15,537 nucleotides of DNA from CAZNNH01 sp964574335 (GCA_964574335.1 CAZNNH010000148.1:1-15537); one strand, 5' to 3'. Shown: positions 1 through 7,537, counted from the stretch's first letter. The notes: generated by a model from the letters alone, not told the origin. A program made the numbers and translations.

Positions 1-3
1 GGT

Positions 4-62
4 AGGAGACGAAATCGGACACTACGGTCACCCAGGAGGACACCAGGAGACGAAAACGGACA
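4..62. repeat. Direct repeats, probable terminus of an insertion sequence (IS21-like arrangement)
   Basis: An 18-bp sequence, AGGAGACGAAATCGGACA at 4-21, recurs at 45-62 with a single mismatch (T to A), giving a period of 41 bp. The reverse complement of the second copy starts with TGTCCG, so this end would finish in CA. Multiple spaced terminal repeats with a TG...CA terminus are typical of IS21-family elements, whose istA/istB genes would lie to the left, outside the window. Inside the second copy, CCAGGAGA (43-50) is also inverted as TCTCCTGG (78-85). The element boundary and the family are inferred, because no transposase is visible here. Confidence 0.4.
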
Positions 63-122
63 TCAGGTGACGGTGGGTCTCCTGGACAGAGCGATGGCTG
101 GTGGCCATACTCCTGGGCACTG

Positions 123-293
123 ATGAAGGCGTCACGGATGCGCTCCGCTGTTACCTGTCACGGCAAGCCGTATGCGCTCGTCCAGCCGCTCGAGGAAGGG
201 GATCTCGAGGAGCTGGAGTGGAGGCGGCTCGCCAGGCGGAAGCTGGCCCGGGCCTGGGAAGGCGAGGAAGACGCCCTCTACGACTATCTATAG
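123..293 (+). pseudogene. Phd/YefM-like antitoxin, C-terminal remnant
   Basis: This 56-codon frame encodes a segment of the form VTCHGKPYALVQPLEEGDL (residues 10-28). It resembles the second half of the Phd/YefM fold, where VTxxGKPxAxLxPL is characteristic. An Arg- and Glu-rich helix and an acidic tail, EGEEDALYDYL, follow. Known antitoxins of this kind have about 25-40 more residues at the N-terminus that form the DNA-binding dimer, and these are missing. The frame stays open upstream to codon 6 with no ATG before 123, and the probable insertion-sequence end sits just upstream, so the gene looks truncated by that insertion. No toxin is recognisable in the 128 bp before the next (opposite-strand) gene. 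The family call is moderate; non-functionality is inferred from the missing N-terminus. Confidence 0.5.
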
Positions 294-421
294 CCTCGCA
301 TGCCGTCGTGGCGAACGCCCCTCGGGACCTTCGCCCGCAAGGTCCTCGATGCCATCGCCTGCCCCGTCAGCAGCCAGCCGCGCGGCGGCAGGGATCTCCG
401 TCTCGTCTGGGACCCGGATAC

Positions 422-1165
422 CTACTCTGGCGCGGCGCAGGCACGGTGGCGCTGCTTCACTGCCTCAAGAAGTGCCATAGCATCAGCGCCGGGTTGTTCG
501 GAGAGAACATCCTCCGCCAGTTCCCTGAGGCACTCGGCGGTGATGACTTCGCCGGGGTCCTGTTCGCTCCAACGCCCGACCCCACTCGCCGCACTCCCAG
601 GGTCCACGAGCTTTACAGGGGTCTCGAGCGTCCATTCGTCTCGTCGGGGCAAGATGACTATTCGCCCAGCCTCCAGCAGGTCAATCCGCAGAAGGAGTCC
701 ACCAAGATGATCCGGAGCAAACACCTCGGATGGCGTTGGACGACCGTAGATGATCATGGCCGTTCCGTCTCCTTCAAGAGGCTCGAAGCCAATCCCCCAG
801 ATCTCCTTGGCTTCCGGTGACGCGCCGAGTGACCAGTACCCGGGCTGGAACGGTGGCGTGTCGACCACGACGTGCCAGGCCGCCACCCCCAGAACCTTCG
901 ATCCGTACACCAGACCGAAATCCAGCTTCCGGTCCGGCGTTGTCACAACGACGCCGACCTCTTCCTCTCTTGAGACTCCCTGCGGCCCCACGAAGCCGCC
1001 CGAACACTTCTCTGGAACGACCTGCCGTCCTGAGACGCTGAGCTCAACGTGCGCGCCCTCAACTGTGGTCCCGTCCACCTCGAGGGTGAGCTCAATGCAT
1101 CGGTCTTCGGCCGGCGCTACACCCATGAGGAAGAGAAGCCCTGCGATCGCGGCGGATGCCATCAT
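422..1165 (-). CDS. Secreted protein of unknown function
   Basis: I do not recognise the family. The product from the ATG at 1165 is 247 residues. It starts with a clear Sec signal peptide (MMASAAIAGLLFLMGVAPA, cleavage probably before EDRC), so it is probably periplasmic, outer-membrane associated or extracellular. The next 150 residues alternate Val/Thr/Glu/Gly in a beta-rich pattern (EDRCIELTLEVDGTTVEGAH), with Cys soon after the cleavage site and again in PEKCSGG, which could form a disulfide. The C-terminal third is more helical and ends HRACAAPE. The frame is open to 1252, but the ATG at 1165 is preferred because it gives the signal peptide and has a GGAG core six to nine bases upstream. 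A second ATG follows directly at 1162. It lies alone, 180 bp downstream of the toxin gene. Confidence 0.75.
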   Translation of the reverse strand: MMASAAIAGLLFLMGVAPAEDRCIELTLEVDGTTVEGAHVELSVSGRQVVPEKCSGGFVGPQGVSREEEVGVVVTTPDRKLDFGLVYGSKVLGVAAWHVVVDTPPFQPGYWSLGASPEAKEIWGIGFEPLEGDGTAMIIYGRPTPSEVFAPDHLGGLLLRIDLLEAGRIVILPRRDEWTLETPVKLVDPGSAASGVGRWSEQDPGEVITAECLRELAEDVLSEQPGADAMALLEAVKQRHRACAAPE

Positions 1166-1345
1166 CCTTGCTCCGGGTCTGTCTGCTTGTCTCGCTCGCG
1201 ATCTTGCCACTGCCCGCCAACTGGTTCCAGTCTTCAGGGCCACGCGCATCACGGCGTCGCACTGGGCGCTGGCGGACTCGCCGCTCTTCCCGATGCGGCG
1301 TCCGTCAGAGGATGCAGCGAGCGGGTTCTGTGTCGGCGGGAGGCT

Positions 1346-1705
1346 TCAGCGCGCGGGCTTGATGTACCGGATCGGGTAGGCGAAGGCATTGGGTTCGGCG
1401 GCCAATTGCTCGAGGGCGGCGATGAAGTCGCCGTCGGTCATGCGCTGGTGGTGCTTCTGCGGCCAGCACACCATGCCGCGGAAGGGCCGGCCTTCCCGCA
1501 GCCAATGCTTCGGTATCTCCTGGGCCGGCTCGTCGCTGGAGACGAAGACGCGGCCGTTCTTCGCGGCGTATGCAAACAGCCTGTCGTCGGGGGTGCCCTG
1601 AGAGAAGACATCGATGGCACGGAGCGCGTCCCAGCCCCGCCTACGTAGGCCTTCGACGATCTGCTGGCGGACGTGGTTGTCCGTGAAGAGCGGGAAGCCG
1701 GTCAC
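1346..1705 (-). CDS. DUF5615 PIN-like toxin
   Basis: This 119-residue protein matches the DUF5615 (Mut7-C-like, PIN-fold) toxin family in length and layout. Near the N-terminus FPLFTDNHVRQQIVEGLRRRG carries the first acidic residue (D9), followed by the helix typical of these proteins. TPDDRLFAYAAKNGRVFVSSD (residues 38-58) corresponds to the family pattern in which a G-x-x-D-D/E-x-x-L-x-x-x-A helix leads to a strand ending in T/S-x-D. D40 or D41 and D58 are therefore the likely remaining metal ligands. PIN proteins of this kind are assumed to be RNases, but the substrate is unknown. The start is GTG at 1705, sharing one base with the stop codon of the DUF433 antitoxin gene upstream, which indicates translational coupling. 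Confidence 0.8.
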   Translation of the reverse strand: MTGFPLFTDNHVRQQIVEGLRRRGWDALRAIDVFSQGTPDDRLFAYAAKNGRVFVSSDEPAQEIPKHWLREGRPFRGMVCWPQKHHQRMTDGDFIAALEQLAAEPNAFAYPIRYIKPAR

Positions 1706-2013
1706 TACCCTTGGTGACGGCTCAGGTACTCAGCCCGGTCTCGCTCGTACTCGGCTTCCCAGCGCTCGCTCTCCCGGTAGCACTCCTCGATCTCGTCGGG
1801 GTGATCGTAGTAGTAGGCGAGGGCCGCGTGGACCTGGGCGAGCGTAAGCGGCACGGCGAAGACGTCCCGCATCTCCTCGGGCTTCTTGCCCTCGTTGAGG
1901 AGCTGGACGATGTCCAGCACGCGGATGCGGGTGTCGTCGATGCAGGCCCGTCCCCCAAGCACCTTGGGGTCATGGGTGATGTGGGCGTAGGTCAGCTTGG
2001 CCACGGTCGCCAT
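1705..2013 (-). CDS. DUF433 family antitoxin
   Basis: The 102-residue product carries the DUF433 signature: a short strand, HITHDPKVLGGRACIDDTRI (residues 11-30, matching the family pattern I-x-x-DP-x-x-x-GG-x-x-x-I-x-x-TRI), then VLDIVQLLNEGKKPEEM, LTLAQVHAALAYYYDHPDE and an acidic C-terminal helix. DUF433 proteins are winged-helix-like antitoxins usually encoded directly upstream of a DUF5615 toxin, exactly as here. The antitoxin is expected to neutralise the toxin through its acidic tail and to repress the shared promoter. The frame is open to 2205, but the extension has no family similarity, and ATG at 2013 fits the usual domain start. No strong ribosome-binding site precedes it. The TACAAT box at 2028-2023 suggests a nearly leaderless mRNA. 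Confidence 0.85.
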   Translation of the reverse strand: MATVAKLTYAHITHDPKVLGGRACIDDTRIRVLDIVQLLNEGKKPEEMRDVFAVPLTLAQVHAALAYYYDHPDEIEECYRESERWEAEYERDRAEYLSRHQG

Positions 2014-2022
2014 GACCCTGCT

Positions 2023-2028
2023 ATTGTA
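2023..2028 (-). promoter_or_regulatory. Possible -10 element for the DUF433/DUF5615 pair
   Basis: On the minus strand TACAAT matches the sigma70 -10 consensus in five of six positions. Only nine bases separate it from the ATG at 2013, so transcription would begin at or within a few bases of the start codon. No good -35 hexamer is present at 16-18 bp spacing. Confidence 0.3.
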
Positions 2029-2469
2029 GACCCTCTCCTCGGGTTTCCCATGAGCCCCGCGGCTCGGCGGCTGCAACCGGATCCTACCGCCCACCTTGAC
2101 TGGCAACACCGAGAACACGCAGTCCTCTGATCGCCCCGGGAGTGCCGGCGTTCTGGGGGCCGCAGTGCACAACAACAACGGTGCCCTGCTCGGCGTCCCT
2201 GGCACAGCAGGTCTGGTTCATGGCGGCCCGCTGCCGGCGCGGCTGCAGCGTCCGGCGTCCTTCGGCTGGCCAGGGCCAGGGCCGCACTAACCCCTGCGAG
2301 GTGAGCTGACCGCCACCCGCGGCCCGGTCGCTTGTCCCTTGCCGGCTACTGCCAGCCCCAGGTGTCGCGGGCGCTTTCCAGGCAGGTCCTCGGCACTCCC
2401 ATCGGCCCGCCCGCGCTGGGACAGTCGACAGACAGTCACACACACGCCCGTCCTGTCCTCATTCTCCGC

Positions 2470-2475
2470 TAGCAT
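2470..2475 (+). promoter_or_regulatory. Possible -10 element for the solenoid gene
   Basis: TAGCAT lies seven bases upstream of the ATG at 2483, followed by TCCCCCC and no purine-rich ribosome-binding site. The arrangement would give a leaderless transcript. No -35 match was found, so the call is weak. Confidence 0.2.
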
Positions 2476-2482
2476 TCCCCCC

Positions 2483-4897
2483 ATGAAACACTGGGTCGCC
2501 GTCCTCACCGTGTCGTTGCCACTCTGGTCTGCGGTTCCGATCACGTTCGCGTTCGATCTAGCGGGGGTCGATGGGCTCGCCCGAGAATGCAGCCTAGGCG
2601 AAGCGGCCTCGTGCCAGCGGCTGACTGAGATTGCCAAGACCCACGAGCTCTGGGCAGTGCGCAGGGCGGCAGTGGCGAGGCTGGCGGATCAGATCGAGCT
2701 CGCCGAGATCGCCAGACAGGACGAGGTGGGACGCGTCCGGATGACGGCGCTCCGCAAGCTGAAGGATCCGGCATTGCTCGCTGACGTTGCCCGCAGCGCC
2801 GGGTACGACGATGTCCGCCGCATCGCCATGGAGCGGCTCGCGAACCAGGCGGTGCTGGTCGAGATCGCCAACAGCGACCCAGACTGGGTGATGCAGAAGC
2901 ATGCCGTGGCACTGCTGACGGATGAGGCCCTCCTGGCGGACCTTGCCAGGGCCGGCGACTCTGGTGCGGGCGCAGACGCGCTGAAGAAGCTGACGAATCA
3001 GAGCGCGTTGGTCGAGATCGCCAGGAACGCCCGCGACGACGGCGTGCGCAGGAGCGCCGTGGGGATGCTCATGGATCAGGATGCCCTGGCGGAGGTCGCG
3101 CGCACCGACCCGGCCGAGGCCGTGCGCAAGGCGGCGGTCGAGAAGCTGACTGACGAGGCTGCCCTCGCTGATGTGGCCCGGCACGATAAGTCGTGCCCCG
3201 TGCGCGAGGTCGCGGTCAGGACGCTGAAGGACCAGGTCGTCCTTGCCGAGATCGCCAGGTCGGCTACAGGTTCTGCTGACCTCTGGCGCGTGCGTGAGGC
3301 CGCGGCCGAGAGGCTCACCGATCCCGTGTTGCTCGCCGGGGTTGCCACGAAGGCCACGGACACCTACGCCCGCAGCGCCGCGGTGGCCGCGCTCGAGGAC
3401 CCAGCGCTGCTCGCGAAGGTCGCCAGGTATGACGAGCACGTCTGGGTGCGCCTGGCTGCGGCCCGGAACCCGCACCTCACGGACCCGACCGTGCTCGCGA
3501 CCGTGGCGCGGACAGACCGAGAGGCGGACGTCCGCAAGGCAGCGATCGAGAAGCTCACGGACCCGGCCGTGCTCGCGGAGGTCGCCCGCCGCGATAGGAA
3601 CTGGCCCTATGAGAAGGGCTCGCCGGTGAGCGTGGCCGCGGCCGAGAGGCTGACGGACCAAGCCGTCCTCGCCGACATCGCCAGGAACCATCCATGGTTC
3701 GACGTCCGTGAGGCCGCGGTAGTGAAGGTCACTGATCTGGCAATGCTGGCCGAGGTCGCCAGGACCGACGCGAGCCCTCCGGTGCGACAGACCGCGGTTC
3801 TCAATCCGAACCTCACCGACCAGGGGGTACTGGCAACGATTGCCAGACGTGAGGAGTCCGACTGGGTGCGCCGGGCGGCGGTGGAGAAGCTCACCGATCA
3901 GGTCGTGCTCGCGGAGATCGCGGCCCAAGACGAAAGCTGTGATGTTCGGACGGCCGCGGTGGAGAACGTGCATCTGGACGACGAGCGGCTGGCGCAGAGG
4001 GTCTATGCGGAGTGCGCAATGGACGACAAGCTCAGCTCCAGCCGCCGCGAGGCGGCAGTGGAGAAGCTGGACAACCAGGAGAACCTGAGCGAGGTCGCCA
4101 AGGCCGCGAGTGAGAGTAGCGTGCGCGAGGCCGCGGTGAAGAAGCTCACCGACCAGGCAGCGCTGGCTGGCATCGCCAGGACTGACGAGAGCCCTTGGGT
4201 GCGTGGGGCCGCGATCAAGATGCTCGAGGACGAGGAGCTACTGGCCGAGATCGCCCGCGCAGACGGCAACCCGACCGTGCGCGAGAACGCGGTCAAGAGG
4301 CTGACGGACCAAGCCGTCCTGGTCGATGTCGCTGAACGGGACACGAACGAGAACGTGCGGGCCGCGGCGGTGGCGAAGCGCGTGCCCTACGTGGGCGCGC
4401 TGATCGATGAGGCGGTCCTCGCCGAGATCGCGGTCTCCGCCGAGCACAGCTCCATCCGTGCAGCCGCGGTAGGTAACCCGAACCTCACAGATCAGGTGAC
4501 GCTGGCGAGAGTTGTGAGGAACGACGAGGATTGGCGGATACGCTACGAAGCGGCCGGGAAGCTTACGGATCAGGCAGTGCTGATCCAGGTTGCCACAGAA
4601 GACGAGCACGAAGACGTCCGTTGGCATGCGGTGGAGATGATCACCGGCCAGGCTGTCCTCGCAGACCTCGCCAGGAACAGCGAGCACTACTACGTGCGCC
4701 TGGTCGCCGCGGCGAGGCTGACCGATCAGGCCGTCCTCGCGGAGATCTCCAGAGAGGAGGAGGCCCCGGAGCTACGCACGCGCGCCGTGCAGATCTTGAC
4801 GGACAGGGACGTTCTCGGGGAGATCGTCAGGAACGACGAGCACTCGAAGGTGCGCGAGGCCGCCAGGAAGCGGCTCATGGGTCTGGTCGAGGAGTAG
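2483..4897 (+). CDS. Secreted LRV/HEAT-like tandem-repeat solenoid protein
   Basis: The 804-residue product begins with a Sec signal peptide (MKHWVAVLTVSLPLWSAV, cleavage near TFA). A short cap with two cysteines (C36, C44) follows. About 28 consecutive repeats of about 26 residues then run to the C-terminus. The working consensus is VRxAAVEKLTDQAVLAEIAR followed by a variable T/N-D-E-x-x-x linker. Some copies are two residues longer and read NPNLTD or NPHLTD in place of EKLTD. This is the hallmark of leucine-rich variant (LRV) repeats, related to HEAT repeats, which form right-handed alpha-solenoids used for protein binding. The partner is unknown. ATG 2483 is chosen over the in-frame ATG at 2339 because it gives the signal peptide. 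The coding sequence is a tandem array with a period of about 78 bp, so repeat number may vary between strains. It is convergent with the EF-hand gene. Confidence 0.85.
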   Translation: MKHWVAVLTVSLPLWSAVPITFAFDLAGVDGLARECSLGEAASCQRLTEIAKTHELWAVRRAAVARLADQIELAEIARQDEVGRVRMTALRKLKDPALLADVARSAGYDDVRRIAMERLANQAVLVEIANSDPDWVMQKHAVALLTDEALLADLARAGDSGAGADALKKLTNQSALVEIARNARDDGVRRSAVGMLMDQDALAEVARTDPAEAVRKAAVEKLTDEAALADVARHDKSCPVREVAVRTLKDQVVLAEIARSATGSADLWRVREAAAERLTDPVLLAGVATKATDTYARSAAVAALEDPALLAKVARYDEHVWVRLAAARNPHLTDPTVLATVARTDREADVRKAAIEKLTDPAVLAEVARRDRNWPYEKGSPVSVAAAERLTDQAVLADIARNHPWFDVREAAVVKVTDLAMLAEVARTDASPPVRQTAVLNPNLTDQGVLATIARREESDWVRRAAVEKLTDQVVLAEIAAQDESCDVRTAAVENVHLDDERLAQRVYAECAMDDKLSSSRREAAVEKLDNQENLSEVAKAASESSVREAAVKKLTDQAALAGIARTDESPWVRGAAIKMLEDEELLAEIARADGNPTVRENAVKRLTDQAVLVDVAERDTNENVRAAAVAKRVPYVGALIDEAVLAEIAVSAEHSSIRAAAVGNPNLTDQVTLARVVRNDEDWRIRYEAAGKLTDQAVLIQVATEDEHEDVRWHAVEMITGQAVLADLARNSEHYYVRLVAAARLTDQAVLAEISREEEAPELRTRAVQILTDRDVLGEIVRNDEHSKVREAARKRLMGLVEE

Positions 4898-4959
4898 CCG
4901 AGACGTACCCACCCAGCGTGGACGAGTCGTCCGCGCCGAGGTTGCGGGCCGGTGCTTCG

Positions 4960-4976
4960 GAGGCCTGGCTGGCCTC
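4960..4976. terminator. Possible bidirectional terminator hairpin
   Basis: GAGGCC-TGGCT-GGCCTC forms a perfect six-base-pair stem with a five-base loop between two convergent genes, overlapping the stop codon of the minus-strand gene by two bases. There is no run of T on either side, so intrinsic termination is uncertain. Confidence 0.3.
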
Positions 4977-6252
4977 AATTGAGCCAGATCACGAACCCGA
5001 CGAACTGGCCGCGGAACACCCCCTGCAACCGATCCCAGACCTCACGGTCGCTCACCAGCCCGGTCTCCAGGTAGGGGATCGCCGCGCTACCTTGAAGCCA
5101 CAGAATGAGGTCAAGATCGGTCGGCTCGAGGAACACCCGCTTGAGGTTGATACCTCGTCCGTCGGCCACCCGCCAATGGCCCAACAGCCTGTCTCCCTCG
5201 AGGAGGGCCTTCAGCTCGACCAGGAAGCGTTGCCATTCCTCGGTCATCTCCTGAGTGATCGCTACGCCGGGAACCGCTCCTGTCTGATGGGGGTTCGGGA
5301 TCCACTCATGATCATCGTCGGTCTCCTGCAGGATGCGCATCCAGGACTGCTGGCTCTGATCCACCATGGCTCGGAGGTGCCCGAGTGCTGCCGCCAGACG
5401 CTCGCTGTCGCGCAGCGGCCACCGGAACAGGTGCACCCACGTCACTAGATCGGCGATCTCGGCCTCGTCGCCGCCTCCCACGAGCGGGCCGAAGGGTCCG
5501 CCTGGACGTGGGAAGAAGAGCTGGGCGGTCCGCTGGAACTGGTCGGTCTGGTCGTACGCCAGCACGATGTCGGCGAGGGCCGTGAGCAGATGGCAGTAGC
5601 CCCGCAGCCAGTGCGCATCGCCCACATCCAAGGTGAGCCGCAGCTCCGGGGCCTCGTGGACCACGGCCCGGACCCGCGAGTCGAGGACAGAGACGACCGC
5701 CACCAGGCTCTCGGCCTCTGTCGCCTCCCCATCTCCGTCGAGGTCGAGCCGGACCAAGCCGAGGGGAAGAGACAGCTTCAGCTCGGGGTCGCGGATCGGC
5801 TCGAGCGTCTGCTCGGCCTTGGCGAGGTCCTCGACCCAGGCCTCGAGCATGCGGCGGGTGTCGTCGTAGTGAATGGGCTCGGGGTCGATGTTGGCAGGGA
5901 TGGGCAGCCGCAGGAGCGGGATGCCGAGCGATTGTGCGCGCCGTGGGCGCAAGCCGAAACGGTAGAGTCTCTGTGAGAGGCCCTCGACCGCCCGGAGGAA
6001 GCGAACCAGGCCGAGCCCGAAGCGTGCATTGTCGTCCGCGGGACGCTCGGCCAGTATCGCGGACTGCTCAGCCTCGGCATCCGACAGGCGGCCCTCCACC
6101 AGGAGACGCTCCAGGGTGGGCCGCTCGGTCGGCACGGCCTGGCCCTGGACGTCAGCCGGGACGCCTGTTCCCGCCAGCGCCATGCAGGGCGCCAGCACCA
6201 GACCCAGGATCACGGCGTGGGAGCGTGCGAACCGCGGCGGCGAAGTAGCCAT
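4975..6252 (-). CDS. Secreted conserved hypothetical protein with one EF-hand loop
   Basis: The 425-residue product has a Sec signal peptide (residues 1-27, hydrophobic core HAVILGLVLAPCMALAG). A TPR-like helical segment follows at about 46-90 (LERLLVEGRLSDAEAEQSAI onward). A complete 12-residue EF-hand calcium loop, DLDGDGEATEAE, lies at 170-181, with acidic or oxygen ligands at positions 1, 3, 5, 7, 9 and 12. The C-terminal half is rich in Trp and charged residues, with DDDHEWIPNP at 312-321 and a hydrophobic end, FVGFVIWLN. It resembles uncharacterised proteobacterial secreted proteins of similar length that I recall only from general pattern. No enzymatic motif is visible. ATG 6252 is preferred over the frame start at 6447 because of the signal peptide and the GAGGG five bases upstream. 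Confidence 0.75.
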   Translation of the reverse strand: MATSPPRFARSHAVILGLVLAPCMALAGTGVPADVQGQAVPTERPTLERLLVEGRLSDAEAEQSAILAERPADDNARFGLGLVRFLRAVEGLSQRLYRFGLRPRRAQSLGIPLLRLPIPANIDPEPIHYDDTRRMLEAWVEDLAKAEQTLEPIRDPELKLSLPLGLVRLDLDGDGEATEAESLVAVVSVLDSRVRAVVHEAPELRLTLDVGDAHWLRGYCHLLTALADIVLAYDQTDQFQRTAQLFFPRPGGPFGPLVGGGDEAEIADLVTWVHLFRWPLRDSERLAAALGHLRAMVDQSQQSWMRILQETDDDHEWIPNPHQTGAVPGVAITQEMTEEWQRFLVELKALLEGDRLLGHWRVADGRGINLKRVFLEPTDLDLILWLQGSAAIPYLETGLVSDREVWDRLQGVFRGQFVGFVIWLN

Positions 6253-6287
6253 CGTGCCCTCGCTGACAATGAGATCTGTCGATGGTG

Positions 6288-6293
6288 ATTCTA
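6288..6293 (-). promoter_or_regulatory. Possible -10 element for the EF-hand protein gene
   Basis: On the minus strand TAGAAT lies 35 bases upstream of the ATG at 6252, leaving room for a leader that includes the GAGGG ribosome-binding site. No convincing -35 hexamer was found at normal spacing. Confidence 0.25.
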
Positions 6294-6436
6294 GCAGCGT
6301 GCCCCGCAGTCCGGCGCTCAGAATGCGCTGTCGCGGGCTCGGCGAGGAACCCGCGCGTCCGCAGGCCTCGCGCGGCCCCACGTCTCGCTGACGAGGGGGC
6401 GGCCGCAGCCGGGGATCCTCGGCATCTTTGGTGGAG

Positions 6437-7537
6437 CTACCGCGCACCCAAACAGAACAGCTGCCCGTCCTGGGAGCCGATGACTAGACGTCCACCGGCA
6501 ATGGCTGGGGAGGCCGACAGCGGGCCGCCGGCGTTCCATTCCCACAGCTTGGCGCCGCTGGTGACGTCGAAGACGTACAGGCGGCCGTCGGTGGAGCCGA
6601 CGTAGACGCGGGTGCCGGCGATGGCGGGGGAGGACTCCACGCGACCCCGGGTGGCGTAGGTCCAGATCGCTCGGCCGGTGCCGGTGTCCAGGCAGTGGAC
6701 CCGGCGGTCGCGCCCGCCCAGGACGACGCGTCCGCCGACCAGGGCCGCCGAGGAGTAGAAGGGATGGGCGCGCTCCGGACGGTAGCGCCAGAGGATGCGC
6801 TGCTCCTTCAGGCTGGCGCACAGCACCTCGTTGTCGAAGCTGCCGTAGTAGGCGCGGCCCGGTCCCAGGGTGGGGGAGGCGCCCGTGTAGGCGCCCGACG
6901 ACACCTCCACCACCGGCTTCCCGTCGCGGATCCGGATCCCGTGCAGCCGGGTGTCGCAGCCGGCCACGTAGGCCACGCCGTCCGCCACCCCGGCCGTGCT
7001 GTGGACCGGGCTGTCCGTCTCGTGCTTCCAGGCCAGCTTGCCGGTGGCCGCCTCCACCGCGTAGAGCGCCCCGTCGTACGAGCCGATCAGCACCCTGCCC
7101 TCGGAGACCACCGGTGACGCCTTGACCTCCGCGTCCGTCGCGACCGTCCACAGCTTCCGGCCGGTGGCCGCGTCCACCCCGTGGATCACGCCCGACAGGT
7201 CCCCCACGAACACCCGGCCGTCGCTCCACGCCGGCGACGACTCGCTGATCTCCGACCCCGTCTTGTAGCGCCACCGCTCGCGCCCGGTCGAGAGCGCCAC
7301 CGCGATCAGGTCGCCGTCGTAGGTGCCCACGTACACCGTGTCACCCACGATCGCCGCCGACGACTCGATCGACTCGCCGGCCTCGAACGTCCACAGCACC
7401 TCGAGGTTCCTCGGCAGCGGATCGGACACGAAGCCGGTGAGCCGCGGGTTGCCCCGGAACTGCGGCCAGTCGGCGGCGCCCGCGACGCCTGCGAGCCCTA
7501 CCAAGACGGCGACCGGGACCAGCGACCGAGCCTTCAT
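6437..7537 (-). CDS. Exported PQQ-like (BamB-like) beta-propeller protein, 366 residues
   Basis: A Sec signal peptide (residues 1-21, ending AGVAGA) precedes WPQFRG (24-29), a common opening of BamB/PQQ-like propellers. At least seven repeats follow with the blade motif A-x-D-x-x-TG-x-x-x-W, for example GVDAATGRKLWTVATD, AVEAATGKLAWKHETD and CLDTGTGRAIWTYATR, spaced about 40 residues apart. This predicts a seven- or eight-bladed propeller. The Asp/Glu catalytic pair and vicinal disulfide of true quinoprotein alcohol dehydrogenases are not visible, so PQQ binding or dehydrogenase activity should not be assumed. Scaffolding or outer-membrane assembly roles are alternatives. The start ATG overlaps the stop of the upstream propeller gene by four bases (ATGA), so the two are translationally coupled. 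Confidence 0.85.
   Translation of the reverse strand: MKARSLVPVAVLVGLAGVAGAADWPQFRGNPRLTGFVSDPLPRNLEVLWTFEAGESIESSAAIVGDTVYVGTYDGDLIAVALSTGRERWRYKTGSEISESSPAWSDGRVFVGDLSGVIHGVDAATGRKLWTVATDAEVKASPVVSEGRVLIGSYDGALYAVEAATGKLAWKHETDSPVHSTAGVADGVAYVAGCDTRLHGIRIRDGKPVVEVSSGAYTGASPTLGPGRAYYGSFDNEVLCASLKEQRILWRYRPERAHPFYSSAALVGGRVVLGGRDRRVHCLDTGTGRAIWTYATRGRVESSPAIAGTRVYVGSTDGRLYVFDVTSGAKLWEWNAGGPLSASPAIAGGRLVIGSQDGQLFCLGAR

Larger units (their letters stand above)
2014..2482. other. Intergenic region without a convincing gene
   Basis: These 469 bp separate the divergent DUF433 antitoxin and the solenoid-protein gene. Open frames on both strands are short, lack ribosome-binding sites and encode low-complexity Pro/Ala/Gly/Arg-rich translations, so none is called. 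The only signals noted are TACAAT near the left edge and TAGCAT at the right edge, each a possible -10 element for its flanking gene. The stretch may hold operators or decayed sequence; I see no repeat or RNA structure that stands out. Confidence 0.5.

Noticed and set aside
300..421. A start at 300 (MPSWRTPLGTFARKV) considered as a toxin partner for the antitoxin remnant
   Set aside because: No PIN, RelE or MazF motif is visible, and the frame continues antisense into the secreted-protein gene.
1156..1362. A 68-codon plus-strand frame whose start looks like a signal peptide (MPSSLLRVCLLVSLAILPLP)
   Set aside because: It overlaps the 5' end of the secreted-protein gene on the other strand, has no ribosome-binding site, and turns into an Arg/Ser-rich tail with no fold.
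2594..3973. A 459-codon repetitive frame antisense to the solenoid gene
   Set aside because: Its repeats merely mirror the tandem coding repeats of the sense gene. It has no signal peptide or recognisable domain.
2483..4897. The 78-bp periodicity considered as a CRISPR array or non-coding tandem repeat
   Set aside because: The repeats are imperfect at DNA level, conserved at protein level and lie in one open frame with a signal peptide.
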